DNA of 64,000 nt from BA4 sp044376575 (GCA_044376575.1 JBILKR010000003.1:67205-131204), one strand, 5' to 3'; counted from the stretch's first letter, positions 54,691 to 63,998 are shown. Program-made: numbers and translations. The notes: generated by a model from the sequence alone, not told the origin.

Positions 54691-57600
54691 TCAGTTAATT
54701 AAAATCAATTTACAAGTTCCCCATTCCATTTCTTGCTGTTCATTAGCTATCGTAACGCGGGCTATATACATTCCTGATTTCTGCTTTGCACCATCAGCAT
54801 TTCTTCCATCCCATGTTACTGAAATTTCTCTGAAACCATCCGGTATCAGCTGCTTTTTCCAGTTTTTTACAATTTTTCCCTGCAAGTCAATAATGTCAAT
54901 GTCATAATTAATATTTGATCCCGCCAGGTTATGTTCAAAGCTAATGGTGGTTTGCTCGTTAAACGGGTTAGGGAATCCTTGCATATTGATGATGGAAATT
55001 TCTCCTGTAACGTTGAACCTAATGGTATCCATACTAAAATTATTACAACCATCCCATACCTGTACCACAATATAATGAGTGCCTTCGGGTAAATCAGAAA
55101 GCGGATACCTCACTGTTCCGGAAGTGTAATCATCCAGGTCGGCTTCATAATATTGATTGAGCAATATGGCATTAGATGTTTGTCCGTTAAAATAAGCAAG
55201 TATATCATGCCCAATTCCGTTGCCCACAGTATTAATCCCATTAATATCTTTCACTTTTATAAATAATGTCGGATCATTATTACAAATCCCTCCATCGATG
55301 AAATTGGTGTCATTCAGGAAAAGTTCAATTTCAGGGCCGTTTGCATCGCTAAAACAATTGTCTTCAGAACCTCCCACCATAAAATTATCGTAATAACCAT
55401 GTGCGTCAAGTATTCCATTTTCAGCATAATAACTGATCTTTCCTTTTCCCATCAAATAATTGATATCCAGCGGTACAATAAAACTAACTTCAAAAAATCC
55501 GTTGGAAACAGTAGCTTTTCCTTTAAAAATAATATTTTTCTGTAATTCAAAATTAAATACAACAGCTGCCGGATCATTAGCCTGCGTTGACAATTGTGAT
55601 GCTTTATCAAAAATGGTAATGTAGAGTGTTCCGTTAAAATCGGTTACTGTATTACCGGCAATATTTTCAATATGACCTTTAATGGTTATAAATTCAGAAG
55701 CCTTCATAGTATCAGTTGGTAATGTAACACTTGTGTCAGCGGTAATTCCATTGATTTCATCTGTAACAACACGCATGGAAGGATAGGCAAGTTGCATCGC
55801 CGGATCTCCAAACAATAAGATATTTTGCTCACCAAAATCATTTCCGGGTTGTTTCGCCAAACGTATAATATCTCCTAATCGAGGCATTTTGCCATTGGGA
55901 AGCGGAGAAAAAGCAGCGTTGAAAAATTTAAAATTGAAATTGGGTACAATAGAAATCGCGCGAACTGTTGAGAACAGTGCAATTCCACCACCTCCTTTTC
56001 TAAGAAGTATCAACTCGCCAGCTGATAAAAATTCGGGATTATCAAAACGAGTGAATGTACAGGTTGCCGTTGAAAACGCCGGCATGGCATCTTTATTATT
56101 CCATTCAGGTATGTCATTAATACCCAACAAACGCTCGCTGGTGATACCTGATTCACCGCCATGCCCGATGTAATTCATAAGCAGGCATCCTTTATTTATT
56201 CTGTTTTCAAAATAAGTATTTGCCTCTGGATAACGTTGTCCGGCATTGGTTACTTGCTGAAAGGCATCGAGGTAAAGTTTATCTACATTATATTCAGGAA
56301 AATTATTTTTTACTTGATTGCTTATAGACTCGCTGTTGGAGAAAAATGATCCTTCCCAACCTGCTTCCATATCATCTGCAATAATTAATAAGTCGTTTCT
56401 CCAGTCGCGCTTACAATCAGCAGCAGTAGCATAATGCACAATTTTATCAACTACTCCTTGAGCTTCATCCAGTGTTCGAGCAGGTATTCGGCCTATCCCT
56501 ACATCGATGGTTTGCGATGGACCAAGCTGAATTTTTCCGGTAATTCCTTCATTCGGACCGATGATTCCGAAAAAGTCATCGGAAGGATAGGAGTTTCCAC
56601 CACGATCAAAAGATTCAAGTGATTCAAAGGCAGGAACAAAATTGGTATTGTTTTCTGTACGACCTAAATAATCTTTAAAATCATACGATCCGTCGCCAAA
56701 AAGTAAAGCATAAGATGGCCCTTCTCCCGGTAAATGATTGTCTGCATACATTTTAATAAAATCTCTGATGGCAGTTACATCCTGCGCTCCCGAAGAAAAT
56801 TCATTATATACCTGATCAATAGTTACGGTATGAACTTTCATTCCATCCCACATGAGGTGATGGTCAGCCAATCGTTGTGCAGCACTTAAAAATGCCGGAT
56901 GAGTAATAATAACCAGTTCGGGTGCCGGATTTTCGTGAGTTAGTGCGTGAAGGTTCTGGTTGGGAATTAACCCCAATAGCGTGGGTGTCTTGATAGATGA
57001 CGGACTAAAAGAGATGAATTCACGTAATGTGTCGCCGTCAGTTTGAAATATCAGTTGATTTGAAACTGTATTGAAAGATTGTTGTTCCGGGTTTATAAAA
57101 TCAGAAACATCCCAAATTTGAATACCTGATACAGATGAGGTCAATTCATATCTAACAATATTCTTTCCAATAGATAAACTATCCATAAAATGGAACTGCT
57201 CATTTCCCGGTGTAAGTGTTTTTCTGTAATTGAATTCAATAAAATCAATCCACGCTTCCTGTCCTGTCTGACGGGTAACTTCAATCGTATTGGATGGAGT
57301 AGATGCAATTGCAGTCGCAGAAACTGTGCTTAATATTGCATATGGAGCGGTGTAGGAAGGACTCGCGCCAGGGATGTTCAAGTTGTTAATTGAATTCCCG
57401 TTCCATTTTGTAATCAGGTTTGATGTACAGGAAACACAACGTGCGGCATATTGTAACCGAAAATTTATTGTGCTGCCTGAAATGATGTTAGGTAGTTGTA
57501 CCTGATAATCGTATGAATTATTAAAATTCATATAATCTCCCATCCATCGTCTGCCAGACTTAACTAAATTATATTTTTCATCATTGATTACGGCATAGTC

Positions 57601-58521
57601 ATCTGATTGCTGGGTAATGTAATCTGCTGTTCCGGGTAATGAAGGCCTGGAATTTATTCTCTTTCCATTATTCCCCTGAACGGTTATAAAATAATATGTT
57701 GAATCGGAGTAAATATGATGCTGGTATTCATATTTTTTAGAAGTGGTATTAAAATTCCATTCATGTGGTGCTTTACCGTAAAATAAAAAGTAGTCACCTG
57801 CATTCCATTGGCCATCGCCTCCGTCAACAACCTGTATGGCATTTTCAGTAAGGTCATCTGCTCTCCATTCAATATTCGGTTCAGGGAGCATTCTGCCACC
57901 GTTTCCATACAATCGTATAGATGAGGAAGGCACATTACCACTAATTAACCCCGTATTCAAAAGATTCTCATAAGTAACTTTATAAACTCCGTTTTCAATG
58001 ATTCCCAGTTTTATCCAGCTTCCGGTAGCAAGAACAGAATTGGTAACAGATTTTTTTATATCCTTTTCTTCTTGTTTTATTATTTCAGGGCGATAAATGA
58101 TGGTGCCACTTATAAGTATTTCAACTTGTCCGGTTTCATTTTTTCTAATTGGCATTAGTTGAATTCCGACGCCCGTTCTTCGTTGAATTTCAAAATTTAT
58201 TTTTTCAGGTATAATGGTTGATGGAATTGACATATCCGAAGAAATTAATGCCATCCATGAATCAGGCAGCATCATAAATTCCGGATTGATTAATTCATAA
58301 TCATTATAAATATTGGGGAAAGGCAACTCAATCCAATATGCAGGAGTTCCATTTTCGTTGACAAAAATTCCATTTGCTTTCCATTGCATTTTTTCAACTC
58401 CATCAATAACAACAACATCCGGATTTTCCCATGGAATGAAAAAATTCAACTTTTCTTGCCCAAACAGGATACTCGTGAAAGTATTGAATAATAAAAAAGT
58501 TATGAAAAGCGTTTTACGCAT
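54691..58521 (-). CDS. porU: T9SS sortase PorU (C25 peptidase-like)
   Basis: The 1276-residue protein is a gingipain-fold transpeptidase that removes sorting domains and attaches lipopolysaccharide to cargo at the cell surface. It has a signal peptide (MRKTLFITFLLFNTFTSILF), a long N-terminal region (~25-540) and a C25 domain (~545-920) with LLFGDGSYDFKDYLG, the catalytic His in MNYIGHGGESG and the Cys in FSTATCTFTRFD. A beta-sandwich region and a type A-like sorting domain (GFPNPFNEQTTISFEHN ... ) complete it. It is divergent from the PorP-like gene and precedes porV on the same strand. The order porV-porU-gldJ is typical. Confidence 0.95.
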   Translation of the reverse strand: MRKTLFITFLLFNTFTSILFGQEKLNFFIPWENPDVVVIDGVEKMQWKANGIFVNENGTPAYWIELPFPNIYNDYELINPEFMMLPDSWMALISSDMSIPSTIIPEKINFEIQRRTGVGIQLMPIRKNETGQVEILISGTIIYRPEIIKQEEKDIKKSVTNSVLATGSWIKLGIIENGVYKVTYENLLNTGLISGNVPSSSIRLYGNGGRMLPEPNIEWRADDLTENAIQVVDGGDGQWNAGDYFLFYGKAPHEWNFNTTSKKYEYQHHIYSDSTYYFITVQGNNGKRINSRPSLPGTADYITQQSDDYAVINDEKYNLVKSGRRWMGDYMNFNNSYDYQVQLPNIISGSTINFRLQYAARCVSCTSNLITKWNGNSINNLNIPGASPSYTAPYAILSTVSATAIASTPSNTIEVTRQTGQEAWIDFIEFNYRKTLTPGNEQFHFMDSLSIGKNIVRYELTSSVSGIQIWDVSDFINPEQQSFNTVSNQLIFQTDGDTLREFISFSPSSIKTPTLLGLIPNQNLHALTHENPAPELVIITHPAFLSAAQRLADHHLMWDGMKVHTVTIDQVYNEFSSGAQDVTAIRDFIKMYADNHLPGEGPSYALLFGDGSYDFKDYLGRTENNTNFVPAFESLESFDRGGNSYPSDDFFGIIGPNEGITGKIQLGPSQTIDVGIGRIPARTLDEAQGVVDKIVHYATAADCKRDWRNDLLIIADDMEAGWEGSFFSNSESISNQVKNNFPEYNVDKLYLDAFQQVTNAGQRYPEANTYFENRINKGCLLMNYIGHGGESGITSERLLGINDIPEWNNKDAMPAFSTATCTFTRFDNPEFLSAGELILLRKGGGGIALFSTVRAISIVPNFNFKFFNAAFSPLPNGKMPRLGDIIRLAKQPGNDFGEQNILLFGDPAMQLAYPSMRVVTDEINGITADTSVTLPTDTMKASEFITIKGHIENIAGNTVTDFNGTLYITIFDKASQLSTQANDPAAVVFNFELQKNIIFKGKATVSNGFFEVSFIVPLDINYLMGKGKISYYAENGILDAHGYYDNFMVGGSEDNCFSDANGPEIELFLNDTNFIDGGICNNDPTLFIKVKDINGINTVGNGIGHDILAYFNGQTSNAILLNQYYEADLDDYTSGTVRYPLSDLPEGTHYIVVQVWDGCNNFSMDTIRFNVTGEISIINMQGFPNPFNEQTTISFEHNLAGSNINYDIDIIDLQGKIVKNWKKQLIPDGFREISVTWDGRNADGAKQKSGMYIARVTIANEQQEMEWGTCKLILIN

Positions 58522-58851
58522 AACGTGTGCAATAACTTAAATTCAGGAATTTTAGTATATAACAACCCAAAAAAAAATAAATTATATGATAATGGCAATT
58601 CTTTTATACAAAATTGGCTAAAGTCTCGATAAAAATCTCCTGATGATGCAACATTACTAATTGTTTTTCATCTTTAATTTTAACTACCATAGTCATTGAT
58701 AATCATAATATATACGACAATGAAAGATAAAAAAACAACCACCACCTTAAATTTTGACTCAAAACTTTTGAAATTTCAAAAAATCGTTTCTATATTTGAA
58801 ATTCGTATAAATAGTAAGTTGGCTCAAAATACAAGATATTTTTCAACCAGT
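58522..58851. other. Divergent intergenic region between porU and the porP-like gene
   Basis: This 330-bp region has no gene. It holds the left-pointing leader of porU, for which I see no clear TAnnTTTG box, and the right-pointing promoter of the porP-like gene (58767-58798). TGATGCAAC at 58644-58652 recurs upstream of two other exported-protein genes. An open frame runs from 58696 into the porP-like gene, but a promoter inside it shows it is untranslated. Confidence 0.6.
58767..58798 (+). promoter_or_regulatory. Promoter of the porP-like gene
   Basis: TTTG at 58767-58770 and TATATTTG at 58791-58798, 20 bp apart, are a strong match to -33/-7. The -7 box ends 53 bp before the ATG at 58852. 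It lies within the longest open frame, showing that the frame's earlier ATG (58720) and ATA/other starts are not used. Confidence 0.7.
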
Positions 58852-59817
58852 ATGAAGAAATTTTATATAGTCGGGATTATAGGATTAATGATATTTTTTT
58901 CAGTAAATACAGCGCATTCACAAGATCCGCAATTTACTCAATTTTATGCCAATCCTTTGTATTTGAATCCTGCGTTTGCAGGGTCTATCCGTTGTCCACG
59001 TATTGCATTAAATACTCGTATTCAGTGGAGTGGTATTTCAGGTAATTACAGAACTTATGCGGCATCCTACGATCAACACATTGATCCGATTCAGGGTGGA
59101 GTAGGTATTCGTTTTTACCGTGATGAAGCCGGACAGGCGACTATTACATCACACAATGTTGCGGTAATGTATTCTTATTTATTAAAGTTATCCCGTAAGG
59201 TTTCAATGCGCTTTGGTGCAGAAATCGGGTTCTTACAACGCAGTTTGGATACACGTAATCTTACCTTTGGTGATATGATTGATGACCGTTATGGTTTTGT
59301 GTATGCGACTCAGGAGGTTTTTGAGAATAATCAAAAATTTATGTTCGACTTAGGCGCCGGAGTGCTTTGTTACAGTGATATGTTTTATGGTGGGGTATCT
59401 TTCCATCACATCACTCAGCCCAATGAAGGTTTTCTTGGAAACAGCAAGTTACCTTTTAAATTAACTGCACATTTTGGTTCAATGATTCCTATTGGCTCAA
59501 AAAGAAAATATTCAGGAGATGCCTTCATTTCTCCAAACGTATTGTTCCAGCTTCAACAGTCGTTCTATCAGGTAAATGTTGGAGTATATGCAGGTAAAGG
59601 ACCTTTTGTTGGTGGTATATGGTACAGAAGTAACGACTCATTTATTGCTTTGGTAGGTATCCAGAAGGGAATATTCAGAATTGGGTATAGTTATGATATT
59701 ACCATTTCAAGATTAACCAATGCTACCGCAGGATCACATGAAGTATCCATGGGTTTCCAGTTTGGATGTCAGCAACCTCGTAAAAAATTCAGAACCGTGA
59801 GGTGTCCTTCGTTTTAA
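58852..59817 (+). CDS. PorP/SprF family T9SS outer membrane protein
   Basis: The 321-residue beta-barrel protein has a signal peptide (MKKFYIVGIIGLMIFFSVNTAHS, cut before QDPQF). The opening QDPQFTQFYANPLYLNPAFAGS is the hallmark of PorP/SprF proteins, and the C-terminus has RIGYSYDITISRLTNATAGSHEVSMGFQFGC. PorP proteins support motor function or export of type B cargo such as SprB. It is read divergently from porU and 67 bp before gldJ, which has its own -7 box. I cannot separate PorP from SprF function by sequence, so the gene symbol is left blank. Confidence 0.9.
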   Translation: MKKFYIVGIIGLMIFFSVNTAHSQDPQFTQFYANPLYLNPAFAGSIRCPRIALNTRIQWSGISGNYRTYAASYDQHIDPIQGGVGIRFYRDEAGQATITSHNVAVMYSYLLKLSRKVSMRFGAEIGFLQRSLDTRNLTFGDMIDDRYGFVYATQEVFENNQKFMFDLGAGVLCYSDMFYGGVSFHHITQPNEGFLGNSKLPFKLTAHFGSMIPIGSKRKYSGDAFISPNVLFQLQQSFYQVNVGVYAGKGPFVGGIWYRSNDSFIALVGIQKGIFRIGYSYDITISRLTNATAGSHEVSMGFQFGCQQPRKKFRTVRCPSF

Positions 59818-59854
59818 TTTTAACCATAGAATAATAAATTAATATCAATTCAGT

Positions 59855-59862
59855 TATATTTG
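59855..59862 (+). promoter_or_regulatory. -7 element of gldJ
   Basis: TATATTTG ends one base before the open frame's first ATG (59864) and 22 bp before the ATG at 59885. An mRNA from this box could not be translated from 59864, so the lipoprotein start at 59885 is favoured. No clear -33 TTTG is seen. Confidence 0.55.
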
Positions 59863-59884
59863 TATGTTCATAATTCGCCAAAAC

Positions 59885-61432
59885 ATGAAATATTCTTTTA
59901 ACAACAGTCTGACATGGGTGGCCATGTTGTCAATTTCATTAATGACATTGTCGTCTTGTCAGAAAGAAGCTTCCAGAACTACCGGTTGGACTTATAACGA
60001 CCCCAAAAATGGAGGTTTTGAACGTATTCCATATATAGAGCAAGAAACCGGACCCGGTCTTGTGCTTATTGAAGGAGGTACTTTTGTGATGGGAAGAACT
60101 GAGCAGGAAGTGAATTACAACTGGGATAACACTCCACGTCGTATCACTGTTTCTTCATTTTATATGGATGAAACTGAGGTAACCAATATCGATTATCGTG
60201 AATATTTATATTGGTTGTTTCGCGTGTTTGGTGATGCTAATCCTGAAGTTGTGAAAAAAGCAAAACCAGATACATTGGTATGGAGATCAAAACTAGGATT
60301 CAATGAGCCTTATGTTGAATATTATTTCCGTCACCCTGCTTATCAGGACTATCCGGTGGTAGGTGTAAACTGGATGCAAGCCAGTGATTATTGTGCATGG
60401 AGAACTGATCGTGTGAATGAAACTATTCTTATTCGCGAAGGTATTCTACAGGTTAACCCCAATCAGGTTGAAGATGATAACTTTAATACAGAAGCTTACC
60501 TTGAAGGTCCTGAATATTATACAGGAGCCACTACCAAACATCAGTTAAGAAATTTAGGTCCACAGGGTGGTGATCGTCCTGTTCGTATGGAAGATGGAAT
60601 CCTTTTACCAAAGTACCGCCTGCCAACAGAAGCAGAATGGGAATTTGCAGCATTGGCACTTGTAGGAAATACAGATCCAGAAACAGATCAGGAGATTGTA
60701 AAAGAGCGTCGTTTATACCCATGGAATGGGCATATTGCACGTAACCCGAATGATGCATTCAAAGGAGATTTCCTTGCGAACTTCCGCAGAGGTCGTGGTG
60801 ACATGATGGGTGCGGCAGGTCGTTTGAACGATAATGCAGACGTAACGGCTCCTGTGTTCTCATACTGGCCAAATGATTATGGATTATACAATATGGCGGG
60901 TAACGTTTCTGAGTGGACAATGGATATTTACAGACCTTTAAACTCAATGGATATGGATGAGTTCCGTCCATTCCGTGGAAATGTATTCACTAAAAAATTA
61001 TTGGATGATGAAGGATTGATTGCTGAAAAAGATTCATTAGGTCGTATCCGTCGTGTTGCGGTTACTGATGAAGAAGCGAAGAACAGAAGAAATTACAAAC
61101 AATCTGATTACAGAGATTACAGGGATGGTGATTTAGTTTCTTCAGTATATTTTAGTGATCCAACTTATCAGGAGGAAAAAGAGAAACAGAAAAAGATGAT
61201 GTATGAGTATGAGAATACAACATTAATCAATAACAGTGTAAGGGTTGTTAAAGGTGGATCATGGAAAGATGCTGCTTATTGGATGGTTCCGGGTAACCGT
61301 CGTTTCATGGATGAAAATACAGGTACAGACTGGATTGGTTTCCGTTGCGCAATGGATCGTTTAGGTAGTCCCGTAGGAATGGGAGCAGAACGTAAAGGAT
61401 CGGGCGGTGGTCAATACGGAAAGAAAAAATAA
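59885..61432 (+). CDS. gldJ: Gliding motility / T9SS lipoprotein GldJ
   Basis: The 515-residue lipoprotein starts with MKYSFNNSLTWVAMLSISLM and has the lipobox LSSC (Cys ~26). The start of the mature region, TTGWTYNDPKNGGFERIPYIEQETGPGLVLIEGG, is typical of GldJ. A formylglycine-generating-enzyme-like domain (~55-500) follows, with DETEVTNIDYREYLYWLFR, YRLPTEAEWEFAA, LYNMAGNVSEWTMDIYRP and a closing DWIGFRCAMDR. GldJ acts with GldK in the periplasmic ring and stabilises it. It lies downstream of the porP-like gene and ends before a strong terminator. The paralog GldK is not here. Confidence 0.95.
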   Translation: MKYSFNNSLTWVAMLSISLMTLSSCQKEASRTTGWTYNDPKNGGFERIPYIEQETGPGLVLIEGGTFVMGRTEQEVNYNWDNTPRRITVSSFYMDETEVTNIDYREYLYWLFRVFGDANPEVVKKAKPDTLVWRSKLGFNEPYVEYYFRHPAYQDYPVVGVNWMQASDYCAWRTDRVNETILIREGILQVNPNQVEDDNFNTEAYLEGPEYYTGATTKHQLRNLGPQGGDRPVRMEDGILLPKYRLPTEAEWEFAALALVGNTDPETDQEIVKERRLYPWNGHIARNPNDAFKGDFLANFRRGRGDMMGAAGRLNDNADVTAPVFSYWPNDYGLYNMAGNVSEWTMDIYRPLNSMDMDEFRPFRGNVFTKKLLDDEGLIAEKDSLGRIRRVAVTDEEAKNRRNYKQSDYRDYRDGDLVSSVYFSDPTYQEEKEKQKKMMYEYENTTLINNSVRVVKGGSWKDAAYWMVPGNRRFMDENTGTDWIGFRCAMDRLGSPVGMGAERKGSGGGQYGKKK

Positions 61433-61438
61433 ATAATG

Positions 61439-61463
61439 AAAAGGGGCGGAAGCCCCTTTTTTT
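61439..61463 (+). terminator. Rho-independent terminator of gldJ
   Basis: A 9-bp stem (AAAAGGGGC with GCCCCTTTT) around a GGAA tetraloop is followed by a T run, 7 bp after the gldJ stop. Confidence 0.92.
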
Positions 61464-61499
61464 ATGAGATATTTTATCGCATACACTCGCTAAAATTAT

Positions 61500-61507
61500 T
61501 ATTTTTG
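61500..61507 (+). promoter_or_regulatory. -7 element of the class I aldolase gene
   Basis: TATTTTTG matches the -7 consensus and ends 21 bp before the ATG at 61529. The upstream region has no clear TTTG at the right distance. Confidence 0.4.
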
Positions 61508-61528
61508 CCCCATTAAACTTACACGAAT

Positions 61529-62587
61529 ATGTCCATTGATAAAATTACATCCCTACTCGGCACACAGGCTGATTATTATTTGAATCACAAAAGTGAAACA
61601 ATTCCATCAAATACTTTACATCCTGCACATACTGATTTTGTCTCCCAGCAGTTCGGGAATTCTAATCGTAACCCTCAAGTATTAAGAAGCCTTCAGGCCA
61701 TATATGGTAACGGACGCTTAGCCAATACGGGATATGTTTCTATACTTCCTGTGGATCAAGGGATAGAGCACTCTGCAGGTGCATCTTTTGCTCCGAATCC
61801 AATGTATTTTGATCCTGAAAATATTGTGAAGCTGGCCATTGAAGGTGGGTGTAATGCAGTTGCATCTACTTATGGAGTATTGGCATCAGTATCCAGAAAA
61901 TATGCACATAAAATTCCATTTGTTGTAAAAATTAATCATAACGAGTTTATTTCTTATCCCAATCGTTTCGACCAGATTATGTTCGGCACAGTAGAAGATG
62001 CGTGGAACCTTGGAGCTACGGCTGTAGGTGCTACCATTTATTTTGGTTCTGAAGAATCCGCTCGTCAGATTGTGGAAGTAGCTCAGGCTTTTGAAAGAGC
62101 CCATGAATTGGGCATGGCTACTATACTTTGGTGTTATTTGAGAAATCCCGGTTTTAAAAAAGACGGGATAGATTATCATACAGCAGCAGATTTAACCGCT
62201 CAGGCCAATCATTTGGGAGTTACAATACAGGCAGATATTATCAAACAAAAGCTTCCTACCAATAACGGAGGTTATAAGGCTGTGAATTTTGGAAAAACAC
62301 ATGATAAAGTATATAGTCAGTTAACTTCTGAACATCCTATTGATCTGTGCCGTTACCAGGTAGCCAATTGTTATATGGGCAAGGTAGGATTAATTAATTC
62401 AGGTGGCGAATCAAAAGGTGCATCTGACTTGGCAGAGGCTGTAACCACTGCCGTAATTAATAAAAGAGCCGGTGGACATGGTTTGATTTCCGGAAGAAAA
62501 GCCTTTCAGAAACCTATGCAGGAAGGAGTAGAATTACTACACACCATTCAGGATGTATATCTTTCAAAAGAAGTTACAATTGCTTAA
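61529..62587 (+). CDS. fbaB: Class I fructose-bisphosphate aldolase (DhnA/FbaB type)
   Basis: Cleaves fructose 1,6-bisphosphate by a Schiff-base mechanism. The 352-residue barrel has the FbaB-type opening YVSILPVDQGIEHSAGASFAPNP and the FVVKINHNEF segment with a Lys candidate, then AEAVTTAVINKRAGGHGLISGRKAFQ (phosphate-binding region). It resembles the archaeal/E. coli FbaB group rather than the metal-dependent class II enzyme. A -7 box precedes it. accD starts 31 bp later, so the two may be partly co-transcribed. Confidence 0.92.
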   Translation: MSIDKITSLLGTQADYYLNHKSETIPSNTLHPAHTDFVSQQFGNSNRNPQVLRSLQAIYGNGRLANTGYVSILPVDQGIEHSAGASFAPNPMYFDPENIVKLAIEGGCNAVASTYGVLASVSRKYAHKIPFVVKINHNEFISYPNRFDQIMFGTVEDAWNLGATAVGATIYFGSEESARQIVEVAQAFERAHELGMATILWCYLRNPGFKKDGIDYHTAADLTAQANHLGVTIQADIIKQKLPTNNGGYKAVNFGKTHDKVYSQLTSEHPIDLCRYQVANCYMGKVGLINSGGESKGASDLAEAVTTAVINKRAGGHGLISGRKAFQKPMQEGVELLHTIQDVYLSKEVTIA

Positions 62588-62618
62588 TTTAGACTGAAAT
62601 TTTAATTAAATTTTCATT

Positions 62619-63479
62619 ATGTGGTTTAAGCGAAATAAAGAAGGGATTTTAACATCCACTTCTGAAAAAAAAGAAACGCCGGAAGGCTTGTGGTATAAAT
62701 GTCCTTCATGTAAGGAGATTATGCCTGCTGAAGACCATGAAAACAATTTTTGGGTGTGTAAAGCATGCAGCCACCATGAAAAGATAGGATCAAAAGAATA
62801 TTTTCAGATATTATTTGATGAAGGCAAGTATAAATTACTGGATGAAAAATTAAAAGCAGTAGATGCACTTAGTTTTAAAGATACCAAGAAATATGCCGAC
62901 AGATTGAAGGATGCGCGTCAGAACTCCGGTTTAATGGATGCCATGCAAAATGCAACCGGCAAGATTAACGGAAGAGAATTTGTGATATCCTGTATGGATT
63001 TCAATTTTATAGGAGGATCGATGGGCACAGTAGTCGGAGAGAAGATTAGCCGAGCTATTGATCATTGTATCAAGTATAAAAAACCATTGATGATCATTTC
63101 CAAGTCGGGAGGTGCACGTATGATGGAAAGTGCTTTTTCATTAATGCAGATGGCAAAAGCATCGGCAAAATTAACCTTACTGGCAGAAGCTAAATTACCT
63201 TATATATCATTGTGTACTGATCCCACCACCGGAGGTGTAACCGCATCGTATGCGATGCTGGGTGACATCAATATCGGAGAGCCGAATGCATTGATTGCAT
63301 TTGCCGGACCTAGGGTTGTAAAAGAAACCATCAAGGCCGATTTGCCTGAAGGATTTCAGCGTTCGGAGTTTTTGTTGGAGAAAGGTTTCTTAGATTTTAT
63401 TGTTCACCGTAAAGACTTAAAAAACAAGGTGAGTATGGTGGTGGATGTATTGATGGCTGAGGGCAATAAAAAGAAATGA
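62619..63479 (+). CDS. accD: Acetyl-CoA carboxylase carboxyltransferase subunit beta
   Basis: The 286-residue subunit moves the carboxyl group from biotin to acetyl-CoA to make malonyl-CoA. The N-terminal zinc ribbon CPSC..., CKAC lies near ~27-50 (YKCPSCKEIMPA and WVCKACSHHEK). FIGGSMGTVVGEKI and KSGGARMMESAFSLMQMAKASAKL follow, then the LCTDPTTGGVTASYAMLGDI oxyanion region. It forms a heterotetramer with AccA, which is not in the window. Its stop overlaps the start of the CoA-binding gene by 4 bp. Confidence 0.97.
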   Translation: MWFKRNKEGILTSTSEKKETPEGLWYKCPSCKEIMPAEDHENNFWVCKACSHHEKIGSKEYFQILFDEGKYKLLDEKLKAVDALSFKDTKKYADRLKDARQNSGLMDAMQNATGKINGREFVISCMDFNFIGGSMGTVVGEKISRAIDHCIKYKKPLMIISKSGGARMMESAFSLMQMAKASAKLTLLAEAKLPYISLCTDPTTGGVTASYAMLGDINIGEPNALIAFAGPRVVKETIKADLPEGFQRSEFLLEKGFLDFIVHRKDLKNKVSMVVDVLMAEGNKKK

Positions 63480-63841
63480 GTAAAAAAACATTAGTGATTG
63501 GTGCCAGCACTGAGCCTTCCAGGTACTCATATAAGGCTACAAAAATGTTATTGTCATACGGGCACCAAGTTATATTGGTGGGAAAAACCGGAGGTGAAAT
63601 TGATGGGCATACCATACTGAAAGAAATTCCTGAAACTGTTGATCAGTTAGATACAATTACACTTTATATCAATCCACAGCATCAGTTACCGGTGATGGAT
63701 AAATTAATTTCTCTTCATCCTAAGCGCATCATATTTAATCCCGGCACGGAGAATGTACGTTTTACCATGGCTTGTAATGAGGTAGGAATTGATGCAGAGA
63801 ATGCATGCACGTTGGTATTATTAAGTACAGGGATGTATTAA
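63476..63841 (+). CDS. CoA-binding domain protein (YccU-like)
   Basis: Rossmann-type protein of 121 residues with the opening TLVIGASTEPSRYSYKATKMLLSYGHQVILVGKTGGEIDG and the HPKRIIFNPGTENVRF segment. It belongs to the CoA-binding proteins related to the N-terminal domain of succinyl-CoA synthetase. No catalytic role is known. Its start overlaps accD by 4 bp (ATGA), so translation is coupled. The coupling to fatty acid synthesis is suggestive but not established. Confidence 0.9.
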   Translation: MSKKTLVIGASTEPSRYSYKATKMLLSYGHQVILVGKTGGEIDGHTILKEIPETVDQLDTITLYINPQHQLPVMDKLISLHPKRIIFNPGTENVRFTMACNEVGIDAENACTLVLLSTGMY

Positions 63842-63872
63842 AAAAAGTATTACATTTGCAGACACAATTAAA

Positions 63873-63943
63873 GGTCCTGTGGCCGAGTGGCTAGGCAGAG
63901 CTCTGCAAAAGCTTGTACAGCGGTTCGAATCCGCTCGGGACCT
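63873..63943 (+). tRNA. tRNA-Cys (GCA anticodon)
   Basis: The 71-nt gene folds fully. The acceptor stem GGTCCTG pairs with CGGGACC (one G-T pair), the anticodon loop CTGCAAA carries GCA, the T arm AGCGG/CCGCT encloses TTCGAAT, and the discriminator is T. This is the expected U73 for tRNA-Cys. CCA is not encoded. It lies 31 bp after the CoA-binding gene. Confidence 0.95.
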
Positions 63944-63946
63944 CGG

Positions 63947-63972
63947 AAACCCCAGTATTTACTGGGGTTTTG
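63947..63972 (+). terminator. Rho-independent terminator of tRNA-Cys
   Basis: A perfect 10-bp stem (AAACCCCAGT with ACTGGGGTTT) around an ATTT loop starts 3 bp after the tRNA. The following T run is short (TTTTG), but the stem is strong. Confidence 0.85.
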
Positions 63973-63979
63973 TCGTTTA

Positions 63980-63998
63980 TGCAACACTCCTGCAACAC
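63980..63998. repeat. Short direct repeat TGCAACAC next to tRNA-Cys
   Basis: TGCAACAC occurs at 63980-63987 and 63991-63998, one turn of the helix (11 bp) apart, just past the tRNA terminator at the window edge. Such spaced repeats are often arm-type sites for tyrosine recombinases, and tRNA genes are usual integration targets. The sequence is too short to prove anything. Confidence 0.3.

Noticed and set aside
58696..58851. Upstream 52 codons of the porP-like frame
   Set aside because: They contain the promoter and lack a signal peptide, which begins at 58852.
59864..59884. ATG at 59864 as gldJ start
   Set aside because: It lies one base after the -7 box, and the lipoprotein signal begins at 59885.
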